Assembly: GCA_029224185.1 (NCBI GenBank)
Contig: CM055210.1
Location: forward strand, 14,168,900-14,232,899
From: Karalla daura
Taxonomy: Eukaryota; Chordata; Actinopteri; Chaetodontiformes; Leiognathidae
DNA length: 64,000 nucleotides
Reading direction: 5' to 3'
In this document: positions 11,660 through 25,497 of the stretch, in pieces
How positions within the stretch are numbered: position 1 is the stretch's first letter
How the letters are laid out: each line of letters starts with the position of its first letter
The notes under the pieces: generated by a model
The model's input: the letters and a program-made list of their open reading frames with translations, nothing else
What the model was told of the DNA's origin: nothing
The model's database searches: none
Made by a program: the position numbers and the translations under genes

Positions 11660-14642
11660 TCTGCCTTCCACCTTCTTTTAGTTTTCTTTTTTTTTCTGTG
11701 TCTACAAAGCGCAGTGGAAAACAGCTGTTAAGTTACACGGAATGAAATATGCAACTCGCTCTTTGCACTGAGATCAAATGGATTTCAATCTGCAACCCTC
11801 AGCGGGAGGAATTCAAAGTGTTTACAAGTTCGCCAGAACAAGAATAATGAAAAAAAAAAACAACTTCCTCCTGCTCCTGCGCCACGTACGCTAACGTAGC
11901 ACACCACCTGGGACTTGGAAAACGACGTCGTATCCTTAATACGAGTGACTCTGACAATCTGGCAAATGAGGCGCAGGTACGGGGACGGAGGCACAGTCTC
12001 GCACAGTCATATAGAATAATGAGGCTCTGAAGGGCAGAGTGTGGGTGAGGACGCAGAATCCGGAGAAAACGTGTAAAAAAAAAAAGGAGAAAAAAAAAAA
12101 AAACGTCGGCTCGAACGCACTTTCACACCCGGAGGCAGCAAACATGCAACACTCCATTAGCCTGTAAAACAGAGCAACAACAGAGGGAAGCAGAAAAAAA
12201 AATAATGAGGCAACTCGGAAAACAGACAGGTTTTTCAAACACCTTAAAATCACAGAAGAAAACTTGTTGGCCTGCGGGGGTGTTTTTCCCCCCTTTTTGC
12301 TCATACCGTGTTCTTAACATGCATGTTGCGTGTGTGTCCATATGCTGCGGTCACTTAACCTTTCACTGCGGATGAGGAGAATGAATGACGACAAAGTGAT
12401 TGGAGGCTTTTTTTTTTTTGCTCCGAGCTCCGGAGAAAAGTGCTTTGCATGATTGCTAGCACTCAGGTCTGACATGGGAGTGAGTTTTGTATACCCGGGA
12501 GCTATAGTGTTACCTGCGTGTCTCCGTTTACACGCATATTTATGCCCTGCCGTCACCGTTACTGAACGTGGAAAGTTTAGCATAAAGTTACTGAAAAATA
12601 AAATAAATGTTTGCCCCACAGGCCCGATCCGAGAGCACGGGGAAGGCATGACGTTAAATCCTCCCAAAATGCCTTTGGTGGTGTGTTGACTGAAACGATA
12701 TTGCCAAAATGAAGGAATAAGAAAGGGATTTCTGTCAGGATTATCCCAATCTTTGTCTGATTATCCCGGGAAACATGCCGGCGTGTCAGGTAGACAGACG
12801 GAGGGGTTTTCTTTTCTTTTTTCGTCGTAATTGTGGGGTGTGCGGTTTCTGTTTACGAGCGGTGTGGGCGCCCGAGAAGTGTGTGAGAAGCGGTGGCGTT
12901 CTGCGTGCTCTGATTGAGATGATTAGCACGAGAACTGAACCATCACAACTCACCAGTAGGGTGACTGCGTGATTACCCTTCTCTGTGTGCGTCTCTCAGT
13001 TCGACTAGTCCGTCAGCATTTTACCATCAGCGCTTTTCAAAGAGATCACAGATCTATGGCTATAAAACTGTAGAAACGCATTTTCCAGTGGATCACTTTC
13101 ATTTATATAATTGCCATATTTGCTGTCTCAACTATGATCATTATCACTACTTTATGATTTATTATGATTATTACTGTCATTGTTATATTATGTTGTTTGC
13201 AAAACCCCATCCCTAAACGGGCATGTCCAGTCATACATCCTAGCAGCCATTGCTAACAGGCTGTAGACCTCTAACCGGATAAGCAAAATAATGAAGTTGT
13301 GAAAATGTGCTAATCCAGACAGTAAGAACAGAAAAATAAGAGGAGCCTTGTCTGCAATGGATCAAACACTGTGGAAGCCCCCACTCCCAGCTAAATGTCA
13401 TTAAGATAAGGCTAGGCTAGGCTAACACTGTAGCGATAGCTATCTGGCTAATGAGACACTCGTATACACAAAATTGGTGGTGTATGGTTACTACAGTTCA
13501 TTGTATGGTTACTATCAAAGACTATTGTATATTACTAGTATATCATTGCCAGAACATTACCTTCTAAGTTTAGCTAGCTAGCTAGCCCTAGCGTTAGCTA
13601 AAGTTGGTCTTTTTACTGATGCAGCTGATGCAATGAAACAATACTAAATACTTGTTTTGAGTCATAATTTACACCACTAGCACTGACATCTGTTACATAA
13701 TCTTTGATAAGTCAGAGGCAGAGCTGTATTCTTTAATGCATCTTTACCCCAGGTGTGCATAGTAAGAGGTAAAAATTGTTACCAGCATCGTTTATGAGGA
13801 GTTTGTTATCGTGCATGGCTAGTTTTAACCTCCTGAGAGGATGAATGGGAGACTGGGTCAGATGTTTAACCACAGTGGAATGATGGATTCTGAGCCGCAC
13901 AGGAAGGCAGGAATTAGGGAGCCGCATTGAATTTTTTAAATTCAATATTGAGAGGCCCTGATCGGAGACGGAGCTCCAGCGGCCAACTGGTTGCAGCTGA
14001 CGCTGGGAGGCAGCCAGAGGCAGCAGAGCAAACACAAGGAGGCAGCTCCAGACTCCGGCAGGACGGGAGCAGAGGTTAATAGAGGTGATGGCTATCTGCG
14101 GCTCGCGTTGCACACAGAGTCATAAACAGACATCATGTTATGAAGGAAAATTAGGAAAAAATAAATAAAAAGGAAGCAGAGAAGTCGGATGAGGTCAAGA
14201 AGCAACGCCCGTTCGTATATACAGTCCAGATATTGAAATGGCAGCAAAAGAGATGGGAGAGGAGATAGAGTGTAACGTGAAATACAACCTCTGTTTACTT
14301 CTCACCTCGAAATAGTTTATATGTATGCGCCTCGTTTCAGGTACACAAGTAAATGAAGGCACACAACTGTGAGTTGTTTCTGGTGAAAGCCTGGTTCCTC
14401 CTCAGTCTCTGATTCTGGCTCCAAAATATGAGGCTGGAAGAGGAGGCACTCCATACCTGCACCATTTAGTCCAGGTAAAACCATAGAGTGTATATATAAA
14501 ACAAATGGATGTACTCTTCTGGTCTGAAAAGTAAAACATAACACATAAGTGACTTTACTTGCAATGAATTCCACTAGGGATAGCTCTGAAAAATCTCATA
14601 TGTGATCTGGTGGTCAGATTTTTAAATGATCAATTAGATCAA

Positions 14643-14840
14643 TTAGAGCTTAAAAAAATGGATAATTAGAAGCGTGTCTATTTGACTGACACTGACAATC
14701 CTGCACAAACCAGCAGGTGATGTCACAGAAGGATGGGGCTTCAGCCTCTCATCCAAATACGGTTTCATCTGGATCCAAAGATTCAAGATGGCGGCTCCCT
14801 GTGAGCCAAACTCCAGGCCCTTCTCAAACCAGTGGGTGAC
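14643..14840 (-). repeat. Dispersed repeat R2, copy 1
   Basis: On the minus strand: GTCACCCACTGGTTTGAGAA, GCCTGGAGTTTGGCTCACAG, GCCGCCATCTTGAATCTTTG, then GTCAGTCAAATAGACACGC. This matches the plus-strand copy at 48.5-48.85 kb in the same order. The small ORF here (14870-14643) is just repeat. Confidence 0.75.
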
Positions 14841-15887
14841 CAATGGGAGTCTTGGGGGCGTTATTCTCATATTTTACCTCATTCGCAATTGCAGTATAGT
14901 TGCTTGTACTGTACTGTTTTGGACCTTGTTCTCCATTGGATTCTGTCAGTTTGGTGCTGATGTAGATTCAAAGAAAAGATCTCGAAAGAATGAGGCTATC
15001 GTGATGTTTGGGATGTGTTTCTGTCCTGTTTTGTCATTCTAGGTCCCCTTTAATTCCTCAACCCGAGTTAATTACTACCCTCCTAAACTTAATAGGCTGA
15101 TGTATGATGATGAGGTGGCTGCACATGTCGGCTGCTGTATTTGTCCTTGATGCTCTTTTCCCAGTAGGTGCCTAGAGCGACCGACGAGGAGGAGGAGGAG
15201 GGAGAGGAGGAAGGGAAGAGGGGGGGAAAGTACATGCAAACAGGTCATCCAGCTCCGCTCTGGGTGGGGTGCAGGTGGGGGGGGTCGTCCAAACTGTACC
15301 ACCGGCATCAAACAGCTCCTCTCTGACATGTGGACGTAGTAGGGGCCAGCTGCTCGGCCACCTGTCCAGGAGAGGAGAGAGAGGCACAGCAGAGATTAAT
15401 CAGAGAGCCGGTGTTAGAGGAGGCAGAGGTATAATGGGGGAACATGGGTATGAAAAAAGGACGGAGGTGGGGGGCGAAATAAAAAAGACAAAAAGACCCG
15501 TAAAGGGCAGAAAAGAGATGGAGCGGAAATGAATGGGGAGGGAGGCACGTGAAGTAGAAAGGGAAAGACAAAGAGCGGAATCATAATGGGAATGAAAGAT
15601 TTCCAAGAGGCACAATACGCACGGAGACACACACCGAAATACATAATTAAATCGTGGCATTCAGTGATTCCCTTTTGTGATCTCTCCAAAGCATAAAAAT
15701 AAAAAAAAACAAAACAAAACAAAACAAAAAAAAATAGAAAACGCTGGAGCCATGGAGACATTTTTATTAATTCCTGTGGGTCTCTTTAGATGCAGCTCGC
15801 TCAGTATTCGGGGACATCATTACCAAAATCTACAAAAGCTCTTATCAGTTATAATACTGCATTGCACTGCGCCGCTGTGAGTAGGGA

Positions 15888-15889
<2 letters not shown>

Positions 15890-15928
<39 letters not shown>

Positions 15929-15948
15929 AGTGTGTGTGTGTGTGTGTC
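15890..15948. repeat. (TG)n microsatellite, interrupted
   Basis: About 27 TG units with GC and CA breaks. Confidence 0.94.
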
Positions 15949-16483
15949 TTTGACAAGCCCTGGCAGCAATCTCAGCCTCACATCTCTTGGCTTCTGAGCA
16001 GAATGGGCAGCCCAAGCTTTCTCTACAGTGTTTTTTGACATTTCCATTAGTCGGGATGAAAGCTAAACAGGTATCAGACAAGCTGGACACGGCCGCATAA
16101 AGAGCCGGAACAAAAAGCGTTTCCAACACCTCTCTCCCTCTCTGACGTGGATACACGCGTAAAAAGAGAGGTAAAAAAAAACGAAAAGATGCAGCCAATT
16201 AAAAAATCTGCAGATAAACATTGTTCCATCCGAAGGGTTCAGTGTCTCTACGTGGAGCAGCTTTCTCAGTTTGAACCTACTCAAGAATTAGGCAAAACCC
16301 CCCTCCCCACCCCCCCCCCATCCCCCACCCCAGAGATTTTCAATGTCAGGACATTCATTATAGGACTCAATGGGGTACAACTCTTTCATTAAGGGCTCCA
16401 TAACGCGTGTCTCGCCGGGGTTCGGTCGTTATCGGTCGATGCAGAGTTTTCACTGCGGTTACAGCTGGTTCGAGGCTCCTACC

Positions 16484-16488
<5 letters not shown>

Positions 16489-16545
<57 letters not shown>
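16489..16545. repeat. (TG)n microsatellite
   Basis: About 28 perfect TG units. Confidence 0.96.
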
Positions 16546-16546
<1 letters not shown>

Positions 16547-17039
16547 AGGATTCCAGCTGCTGATGCTGTGGTGCCTGGAAGTCTACATGGAGTTTCTCCG
16601 ACCTTCATCCCATTTCACCCAGTGGCCAACCCTGGTACTGCAACAGAAATGCCATTGGCCCCAAAAAGCATTTTCCCCATAGACGGCAATAGTAAAAGAA
16701 ACGACTGTAAAAATGTTGACAGGATGCTCTCAGCTGCAGACATAGATCATTACTGATCTTTGTATTGCATATTTTTAATTCATGGATGTTTTATGTATTA
16801 AAAAAACATGTTAAAGGACAAAAAAAACAGTGAAAAGTTTCACAACAAAGCGTGACAGCACAGCAGTTCCTTCTCCCCAACTTGGATTGGTTCATGATCC
16901 CATGTTCCCTGATGGGAGTGACTATACTGCACATGCTCTCAGGGCTCCACGATGATGAGGAGAGTCGTATGAGCCAGGTGAGCAGGGTCCATAGGAATGA
17001 ATGAGCCCCCATGTTTAGTGCCATAGCCATATCTCATAA

Positions 17040-17120
17040 TACATCCATGGTTGTCTCCAATGCACTGTACTGCCTGTGCGGTCCAAGATGGCGGCCACAA
17101 AAAAACCATCACGTAACTGG
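17040..17120 (+). repeat. Dispersed repeat R5, copy 1
   Basis: ATGCACTGTACTGCCTGTGC followed by GTCCAAGATGGCGGCCACAA and CATCACGTAACTGG. The order and spacing match 60.52-60.60 kb. Confidence 0.6.
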
Positions 17121-17380
17121 AACCAGTGATTGAACCTTAGCTCCAGCTCCACGTTTCTACCCACCCCACCCCCCCACCCTCACCCAGCGCCACCTCACCC
17201 AGCGCCACCTCACCCTCCCACGTCCGCCCATCTGGCTCGGTTCCTCACCCGGAATGTAAATGTACAAGCAGGTGGTCCCTCGGCTCCCTCCAAAATTACC
17301 CCAAATTATATCACTATGCAGATTACACACAGAGCTGTCTTGTCAAATGATGCCAACAGGTTGGTACAGCAAAACCTGGG

Positions 17381-17458
17381 AGTGTGTGTGTGTGTGTGTG
17401 ATCCTTGTGAGCTGTTATTTTCAAGGGGAATGTGCAACACACACACACACACACACAG
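17381..17458. repeat. (TG)n ... (CA)n inverted pair
   Basis: About ten TG units, a 37-bp spacer and about ten CA units form an inverted repeat that could fold into a hairpin. Confidence 0.85.
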
Positions 17459-17803
17459 AGCTCATACATAAACACTGCAGAGAGTGCACTGGGGGTCACA
17501 TTATGGTAATACCAGTAGTGTGTTCCCAGGCAGAGAGCGGTAATTAATTCTATTAATCCAGCTGATGAGAGGACAGTGACTATGCAGGTTTACTAAGAGC
17601 TCAGCGGCTCATCTCAACCCGCTCCGCCTACCCTCCAAATTCACTTTTTAACTGGAAAAAAAACTGCAAGGAATTTACAAAAAAAGAGAAATAAATCACT
17701 GTATGTGAAAGGATTCATCTCAATTTTTTTCAATTTCTACTGAAAAACTAAACTGGGTGGCTCACTAACTGTCTCGAAATCTGTTATGAAGTTTAACAAA
17801 ATC

Positions 17804-17850
17804 AGATGAGATAAGATAAGTCTCCTTTATGTCTCCTTATAGGGAAACTG
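17804..17850 (-). mobile_element. Retroposon 3' tail
   Basis: Read on the minus strand: CAGTTTCCCTATAAGGAG, then ATAAAGGAG, then TTATCTTATCTCATCTGA. This is the shared retroposon tail signature in reverse orientation. Confidence 0.4.
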
Positions 17851-18582
17851 TTGCATGTATTGCTTAACTGTTTATGATCTATCTTCAGCCTCATCTTCAA
17901 CCTCAATTTCACCTTTATTTGATGCTGAATTCGATCTAAAATCCAGCAGAAGCTGAACAGGGCTGAAAGAGTTGGACCATCAAATCAGCTGCTTTCCTGC
18001 TGATACGGATAAACGCTTCATCCAATTCCCCTCCGCCTTGACCTGCCGCTAACCCGCCGCCACGCCGAAGCCCAAAAACCTGAATGAACCTCTGATGCAG
18101 GAATTTCATCCGTGTCGGCCGAGGTTGAGTGTCAGGAATCCGGCCCCGCTTTGTAAATCTAATGCAAACTGGAAATGTGAGTTTGTGTGTCAGTCCCAGG
18201 GTTCAGTGACGGGGTGAGAAAAGTTTCTCGAGTTTTCCTCCCTCGTAGAGAGAGGGGCAAGGATCTTCAAGGAAAGGCGGCGTGTCGTTTGCATGTGGTG
18301 ATGGTTCTGCCCCTGTGCTGGTTTGTTTAGCCTCGCTGTGTGAGCGGCCTCGTCCTCCTCGCTGTTTGTGCAGCCTGTGCCCTCTCCTCCGGGTCTCCAG
18401 GGTGGAGGAGAGGGGACGCCTCACAGCGGGCGACACGCCCAAGCTGTCGACGAATGATTAGACACGTTCGGGTTCAGCAGTGGAATTAAACACAATAATA
18501 ATAATAAGAAAAACAACAAAACATCTGCTGGATAAGACCATAAAACCGTCTAGACGACCCAGCAGGCGAGGCCTGGAAATCA

Positions 18583-18665
18583 TACATCTTTTCGGGCTCA
18601 AACATTGATTGGACTCAAAAACAACATGTCAGAAGTTGAGTAGTATTCCAGTTCGTCAGTGATGA
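18583..18665 (+). repeat. Local duplicate pair, left copy
   Basis: TGATTGGACTCAAAAACAAC, GTCAGAAGTTGAGTAGTATT and CCAGTTCGTC match the right copy at 19.3 kb. Confidence 0.65.
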
Positions 18666-18724
18666 AGAGAACTTCATTTTAGGTGACTTTGAAGAATGGG
18701 AATTCAGTCCTGAGGGATTATCTG

Positions 18725-18900
<176 letters not shown>

Positions 18901-19263
18901 GTACTGTTGAATTATTATGTGAACAACCATGGAAAATCCCATCTCAGCAAAAAAAAAAACTGAAATAAAGTCAGGATTGAGCTCTGAGACCTGCGGTGTG
19001 AATGTAGTTTAAATGGGCCCCAGATGTGAGGTTGTAGACGAGCTCTCTGCCTTTGACATATTGTCATGGACACTACTGTAAACAAAGCAGGCAACAGAGT
19101 GAATGGATGACAAGGAATAAGGACACATGTTCAGGTTCAGCTCCAGTATTATCCCAAAGAAAAATCCCCCAAAGTACACACATAACATCTGTTAGGTCAC
19201 AGGATCCGTTTCTTTTCCACGTCCTGCTTATAAAACAGTCTGCTCCACACAGCAGGTGACTCC

Positions 19264-19392
19264 TGGAAATCCTATCTTTTTCTTTTCTTTTACCCCGAGC
19301 GTCGGATCAGAGATGTTCAGACATCGATTGGACTCGAGTCGAACTCGAGAGGAACATAAGTCAGGAGCTGAGTGGTATTCCAGTCGTCGCCG
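19264..19392 (+). repeat. Local duplicate pair, right copy
   Basis: CATCGATTGGACTCGAGTCG, GTCAGGAGCTGAGTGGTATT and CCAGTCGTC match the left copy about 700 bp upstream, with an extra CGAACTCGAGAGG. Confidence 0.65.
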
Positions 19393-22300
19393 CTCGTCTG
19401 CCTGGTGGATAACGTGGTCTTAGCCACGCAGAGTCGCCGTCGGTGGTCCCGGGGAACCTTGACCATCAATTCCTTGTTGCTGACACGCTTTCCATTAACA
19501 AGTTGATGGATCTACCAGGTTAGCGCTGCGCCTCTCCCCTCCACCCAGGCCGCTTGGTGCACCGGCCCGAACGTACGCGCAGACCTCTGGAAATGCCGTG
19601 ACACTTTGAAGGACACATCCATTTTGGTAATTACATCTGGTTCGCATTGTCAGGCGTGAGCTTCACCTCGCCGTCCCCCCTCTCTCTTTATTTGGCTTCG
19701 CAGCGGCGTCATTGCTTTTGACAGTAGTCCGGACTTCGGGGGTTGATGTAATTGTTCTGAGACTTACCATTTCTATCTTCGCGGAGATAATCACATAATT
19801 ACATAATTGTGCATTTCAGAGGAGGAAGAGGAGGAGGAGGAGGGAGGGAGGAGAGTGATGGAGAGTGGTTTGTCGCTTAAAAGATTCGCTGGACTTCACA
19901 TCAAAAGGAAAACGTTCACGGCAGCGAGTTGAGAAGAGAGGTGCGTGAAGAGGCTTTCACCTAATCAGACGTGAATGGATCAAAAGCGTCTCCACGGACG
20001 TCGTCCCAGCGTCATCCGGAAGTGTTGAAACAAACCGTTTATGTGGCTGAGAGCGAATAAAAGAAAATAATCACTTTTTGATGTACAAGATGTGCGTCTC
20101 GTTTGACACGTGGAGTTTATGTGTGTGTCTCAGCGAGTTGCCATCAGCGTTGCTCACCCTCAGGTTGGACCTCCCGTAGAGACCTCGGGCTGTCAGACAG
20201 GCTTCATTGTCCTCCGCCGACGCCCCCGAGAGGCGGCTACAAAATAGCAGGGAGACCACAGGTCAGGGGAGTGAAACGTGGGAAACATCACAAAGAGGAA
20301 GATCTCGTGGAGTTTTAACCGCTCTGTCACTCCTGGGTGAGTGGATGGTGTAATGAGACGCCTTTTACAGTTTTATTAAGATCCAAACGTGGCAAGTTTC
20401 CACGCACCTGAGCTCATGACAAACTTACAACTCCCCACACCTCCCACCCCTAAACCCCCACCCCCCACCCCCCACCCCAGCCGACCGACTAGTAGTCCCG
20501 GGATCGACAGCTGGGGCCTGTGGGAGAGCGCAATGAATAATTTGTGGGCAGAAAAGAGCTGCAGGCGAGCGGAAAAATTCGGAGACAAAAGTAATAAAAT
20601 GGTGAAGTCAACAGCTTCATGAACTATTTATCTTTCTGGAACCGAGATGTCCTCCTTCAGTCTCACTCTGTGCTGTTCCACTCTAGCCACCTCGCTTGTC
20701 AGAAGCCCACAGCAGTCCGGGCTTTATTGAAACTTTGATTCAGTTTCTCAAGTTGTCACTTTTCTAAGGACTTTGTGCAATAAAGGAGACCGGTTATTGG
20801 GGAGGGTGTGCGTATGTGGGGGGGTGAACAGAAGAGGAGAATAATGAAAAAAGCAACATTTGCTAGAGAGAGGAAGACGAGAAACCCCCCTCCTCCGCCT
20901 CCCGGTGTGGTGCGATCCGAGGTGGAGGGAAGCGCAAAAGTTGACAGTGATCAATAACATTAATATAGGCTGCAGCAGACAGCCTGCTTCAAGCAGATTA
21001 ACTGCTGCCCTGAAAGACAAGACAAAGAAGTGGCTGCGTAGAGAAATGATGTGATATGTAGCCGTCAAAAGCTTTTATCCGTAGGTGTGTGGTTTGTAGA
21101 TTACAGACGCTTTTATGGCCACAAAATAAAGTCCAAGTAGCTCACATTAGCTGTGAATTAACTGTGAAGTGAACAGACTAGACTCACCAGAGGGTGTTGA
21201 GAGGCTGCTGCTGGAAAAGTGCAAAAGCTACATGAAAAACTGGTTCTAAATTATCCATTACTACTTCTTCTATTCTTTAGTTTTTCATATTTTGTCAGAT
21301 TTTTTTGCACATAATGTAGATTCTATTGGATTGTTCTTCTATTCTGTTATACAGTCGGAGTCTTTCATGCCTGTTTTGTGTATTCGCTGCTGCAACATGA
21401 AAGTTTCCCACACGTGACGATGAAGTCTTGTTATCAAATGGTAATGGAAACACCAACTGACATAGAAATATTCTTTTACTCTGGGATACACAATAATCTC
21501 ACAGAACAACAGAGAGGAGACTCAGGATAACAGTATCCACAAGATGTATTCTCTCATGATCACGCCACTCTCATTAAGCCAACTACATCACTATACAATG
21601 AAGACACAATCAAACAATCGTTCATTTTGTGATAAAATCACCCCAATAGCTGTTACATCTGACCTGTTACATTGTAGTAAAGCTTTCTCCCACTTTAAAA
21701 TGTCTCTGAATCATATTTGTGGAGCTGAAAACAAGAAACAGCAGCGGTAGGGGAGGCAAAGCATTCCATGCCAGTAACCAATGGCAGCCATTTTTAAAAT
21801 GGCCGCCACAGTCATCAGAATAAAAACTTGCAATGGCCCGATATCCAGATTCATTCAACATATATTCAGGAATGGGTGTACCAAATTTGGTGCTTTTATC
21901 ACAAATATTTAAGCTGTGCCACCCCATAATGGAAAGTAACTGGACAGTGTGAGTTCACATGGGTCATTGGAGTCAAGCATTTTTGGGGTTTCTGTGCACC
22001 TGAAGTGATGCAAAGTGACTGTAGTGCAAAAAGGATATTGAACGGCACCACACCTTGGAGCTCAGTGAAGTGAGTGCATGGATGATGGCAGCAGTTGGCT
22101 GCAGCGTCCCGGTGCCAGGACCCAGATACAAACCCGCTTAAAACGCATTTAATCATTAATTTTGTTCCACTCGGCATCTCTTTCCAAGGCCCTGGAAGTG
22201 CCGCGGCTAAATGGAATCCGCTCATTATGCTATTAATTACACCTGTGCTCCTTCTCCTCCTGCAGCGACGTGCCAGAGCGGCTGCGGGGTAATCGTGCAT

Positions 22301-23835
22301 GCCGGTCATTTGCGCGGTTCACGCAGGGCACCACCGTAATTACTGTTATTATTGACACCTGTGCTTCAGAGGCCGCTGTGACGGATCTGCATCGACCGGA
22401 CCACAGACTCTGGGCTGAGTTGAATGGAAGTTGTTCATTTGACCGCCCACTCGCAGAGTTCTGTATTTATCACCTTTTAAAGACGTTTTCTGCCCACTTT
22501 CATGGTCTTTATTTAAGGCGATATCCTTCAAACGTGAAGGGACTTAATTTCTGAATATGAGACACAAATTGGAAAATTAAGTCCAAAGGATACAGATATA
22601 GAAAGTGATTTCTGTATCTGAGTTGTTTTTTTTATCACATAAAGTCATGTAAAGTAACACAAAGTAACTTAAGTCACATTTTACCAGGTAAATTCATAAT
22701 TTTCTGATAAATGGCAGATTGTTTCTTCACACAACAAAGATACGGCATTAAAATTGTCATGGATTTGCTTTTTTTAGATGTTTAGTTGAGTTGTTTGCCG
22801 AAAATGAAAACAATAGGGGGATTAATTCAGCTTTCCCTGAGTCATAACCAGCACTACAGACTCTTCCTAAAGCTTCTTCTTCTTCTTCTTCTTCTGTCTG
22901 TCGGCCATATTTAAGTAATCGCGTCCTCGCTGTAACCTCCATGTCGCAGTATGTGGTCTACGTCCGTGTGGCGTCTCCCAGAATGTCAGCAAGCTGTCCC
23001 CACGGTCCAACACAAGCAGGAAACATCACAGTTTTCCACGTATCACATGCCTGCCTCTTATTTTCGACCGGGAGCTTTTAACGGGAGCAAAGTGAAAATG
23101 GAGGGTCCCCCAGTAGCATCCCTATCAGCCGTTTGACCCCCATTCGAGCAGAGCCACTTGTGTGACTTTCTCTAAAGGGTAAGTACTGTATTGTAACTGG
23201 GATGACTCCACTCTGAGTGCTCTTTCGCTTTCTCACCCTCTTTTTTTTTTTATATATCTGCCGCTCGAATTGTCCAAGAGTTGAACCCATCATGCCTGGG
23301 CAACAGGAACGCTGAGAAGTTCACGGTCCCTCTTTTAGTATGTTTTATTTAAAGACAGATTAAACATTAAATTCCCTCCCAACTTCTTCTTCTTCTTTTT
23401 TTCTTCTTCTCCCCTTCGCGAAGGGAAAGCTCTGACGTTGGCGATAGTGTCAAGTCGCCCGCAGAGAGCACAACATGAAGTTCACTTCAATTACCGGTCC
23501 AGAATGTCGCTGTCTGCTATCTCCAGAGTGTGCACCCCGGACACAGTGTGCACTGAATACTGACAAACACACAAACAGCCGGCACAGATTAGAGAAAGAA
23601 AAAAGAAACAGGAGGAAAAAAGAAAGGAGAGCTGTGTCAAAAAGCCCCAAAAAGCAAAATGACTGCAGTATTTCAGCTCGTACGATGAATATGCATCCAT
23701 CGTAACAACTGTCAGAGTCGCTCCCGTTCCTGGCAAATTTAATTTATTAGCAAGTAGAAAATTATACTCTTTAAGCTACAGTCTTCCACAAATGTATTTG
23801 ATTTGGTAATTATCTACTGCTTCGTCTAATTCTCT

Positions 23836-23910
23836 CTGAAACGGCGTAATCACGAGAAAGATGAAATTTCGTTTTTTTTTCCATTGTGTGAAAATGTGAC
23901 TCTTTGACAG
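23836..23910 (+). repeat. Local direct repeat, left copy
   Basis: TGAAACGGCGTAATCACGAG, a T-run and CCATTGTGTGAAAATGTGAC match a second copy about 255 bp downstream. Confidence 0.6.
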
Positions 23911-24093
23911 CTGAAACAGTGAAAAACCATCAGGAAGGTTCGTTAACGACGCCATTAGAAACAAAGGCCGCTCGCCGGGGTCACCGGGATGATTCCCCTC
24001 AGACACCAACATAATCTGACGTAGGACGGCACGGTAGCTCAGTGGATAATCTAATCTAATCCACTGAATAATTCGAGTGGCGTCAGTCTGAGA

Positions 24094-24155
24094 CTGAAAT
24101 GGCGTAAACACGAGGAAAATAATTTTTCTATTGTGCAAAGAATGACTTTGTTGCA
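24094..24155 (+). repeat. Local direct repeat, right copy
   Basis: TGAAATGGCGTAAACACGAG and CTATTGTGCAAAGAATGACT align with the left copy at 23.84 kb. Confidence 0.6.
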
Positions 24156-25466
24156 GTTTAAATATGGGGAAAAAAGCCCTAATCACAGGTCTCATGTTGC
24201 TCTGCGAGATAACAAGGAAACATTTCCCCTCACACTCTTCAAATAATCCACATCAGCGAACCAGACTCTCATTTTCACTCTCTCGTCCCATTTTTTTTGG
24301 GAACATCATCTCCTGCCATTTCAAACAGCCGTTTAATTTTAAGCCATCTTAAAATTAACATTACTCTGCGCAATGGGCCTTTAAAACACTGAATTATTTC
24401 CTCCGCATACATGACCTACCCTCATACTTGAGACGCGCCGTGCATACTGATGCTCCAGCGACTCGCCGGGAAGTCGTTTTAGTTGGTTTTTTTTCTCGTC
24501 TTCTTCCTTTTTTTTTCGAGGGAAGCCAGATTGTGCCCGGCTGCCTCCGTCTGAGCGGATGTGGACATGCATGTGTTTGTAAGCGTTGTGAACCGAATGA
24601 AATGTGAAGGGGAGTCAGCGGGGAGCCGGTGTTGGAAATGAGCAGGATTGATGTGCTCGCAGCAGACGGCCTCGGATCCATCATCGGCTCGTCTAAATTG
24701 AGCTCCCGGGTTTTCTGAGTCTACCTGCAGCACAGTGCCCTTTGAGCCTGAGCTGCACAGGAGGCCACTGCAGAGAGGTCATTGTAGTAGCTTTATTCAC
24801 ACATGAATGCACAGTACACACACACAGAGAGAGAGAGAGAGAGATAGGGCGCTTTCAGACTGTTGCTGAGCAGACCTGTGCGGAGGGCTAAATTAGGAAC
24901 AAAGCGGAGAACGCTGTTAGCGGAACAGATCCGAGCGGCCGGCTTCAGACGGCGCCAGCTGTGCGTCTAGACGCCGTTAGTTAGGCCGGACAGATGTGGC
25001 ACACGTCTACCGGTTTTACAGTCAAGCGCCATAAACGGAGAGCGTTAGGCATGTGCAGCCACACACATGGATGGCTGGCTGACTGGACAAGCTGCTGCCT
25101 GGGAGGAGAGGAAGAGGGAAATAAAAAGAGCTCCTCTTCTTCCTCGAGTCTATTCCCAGCAGGGTTGCAGAAGCATCACGGTGTCCTCAGTCATACATAA
25201 ATGTTGAAGCGTGGCTAAAAATGACTCAATCTGGACGGAGATGGACTGTCATAAAATACGCCTGTGACTCGTACCACCTCAAAATAGTTTGTACATAAGT
25301 ACAGTATGTAGTTTGCAGCAGTTTATAGTGAAGTTTTTGGCTCCAACATTAGACATATACGTATATTTCTTGCTACTGCTTGATTGTATTAGATTTGCTT
25401 ATTAGCTGGAGTGTCTCTATTGTCTTCTCTATCTCTACCTAGCTAACTAGCTAGCTCTCTATCTAT

Positions 25467-25497
25467 CTTGGTATGTAGCTAGCTAGATGGCCAACTA

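Larger units (their letters stand above)
8941..14640. other. Gene-free DNA with repeats
   Basis: No supported gene. It holds R1 copies, TA (10120-10140), CA (11223-11273), poly-C/CA (11622-11659) and poly-A runs near 12.07 kb. The 9905-10100 stretch is single-copy-looking, with a TATAGCAACC...TTTGAAAATAAAG context. Region 13.38-13.63 kb is rich in GCTAGC-type repeats. Confidence 0.65.
14871..18724. other. Gene-free DNA with repeats
   Basis: No gene seen. It contains TG arrays (15890-15948, 16489-16545), a TG...CA inverted pair (17381-17458), a repeat R5 copy (17.04-17.12 kb), two tandem 15-bp CACCCAGCGCCACCT units (17183-17212) and a retroposon tail (17.8 kb). Confidence 0.65.

Noticed and set aside
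14643..14870. 75-residue ORF on minus
   Set aside because: It lies inside dispersed repeat R2, and the second copy does not keep the frame.
24027..24052. tRNA-like GGCACGGTAGCTCAGTGGATAAT
   Set aside because: It is only the head fragment of a SINE-like sequence. There is no anticodon arm or box B, so it is not a tRNA gene.
23776..24195. 139-residue minus-strand ORF with an internal repeat
   Set aside because: The apparent protein repeat comes from the duplicated noncoding segment. There is no homology or splice context.
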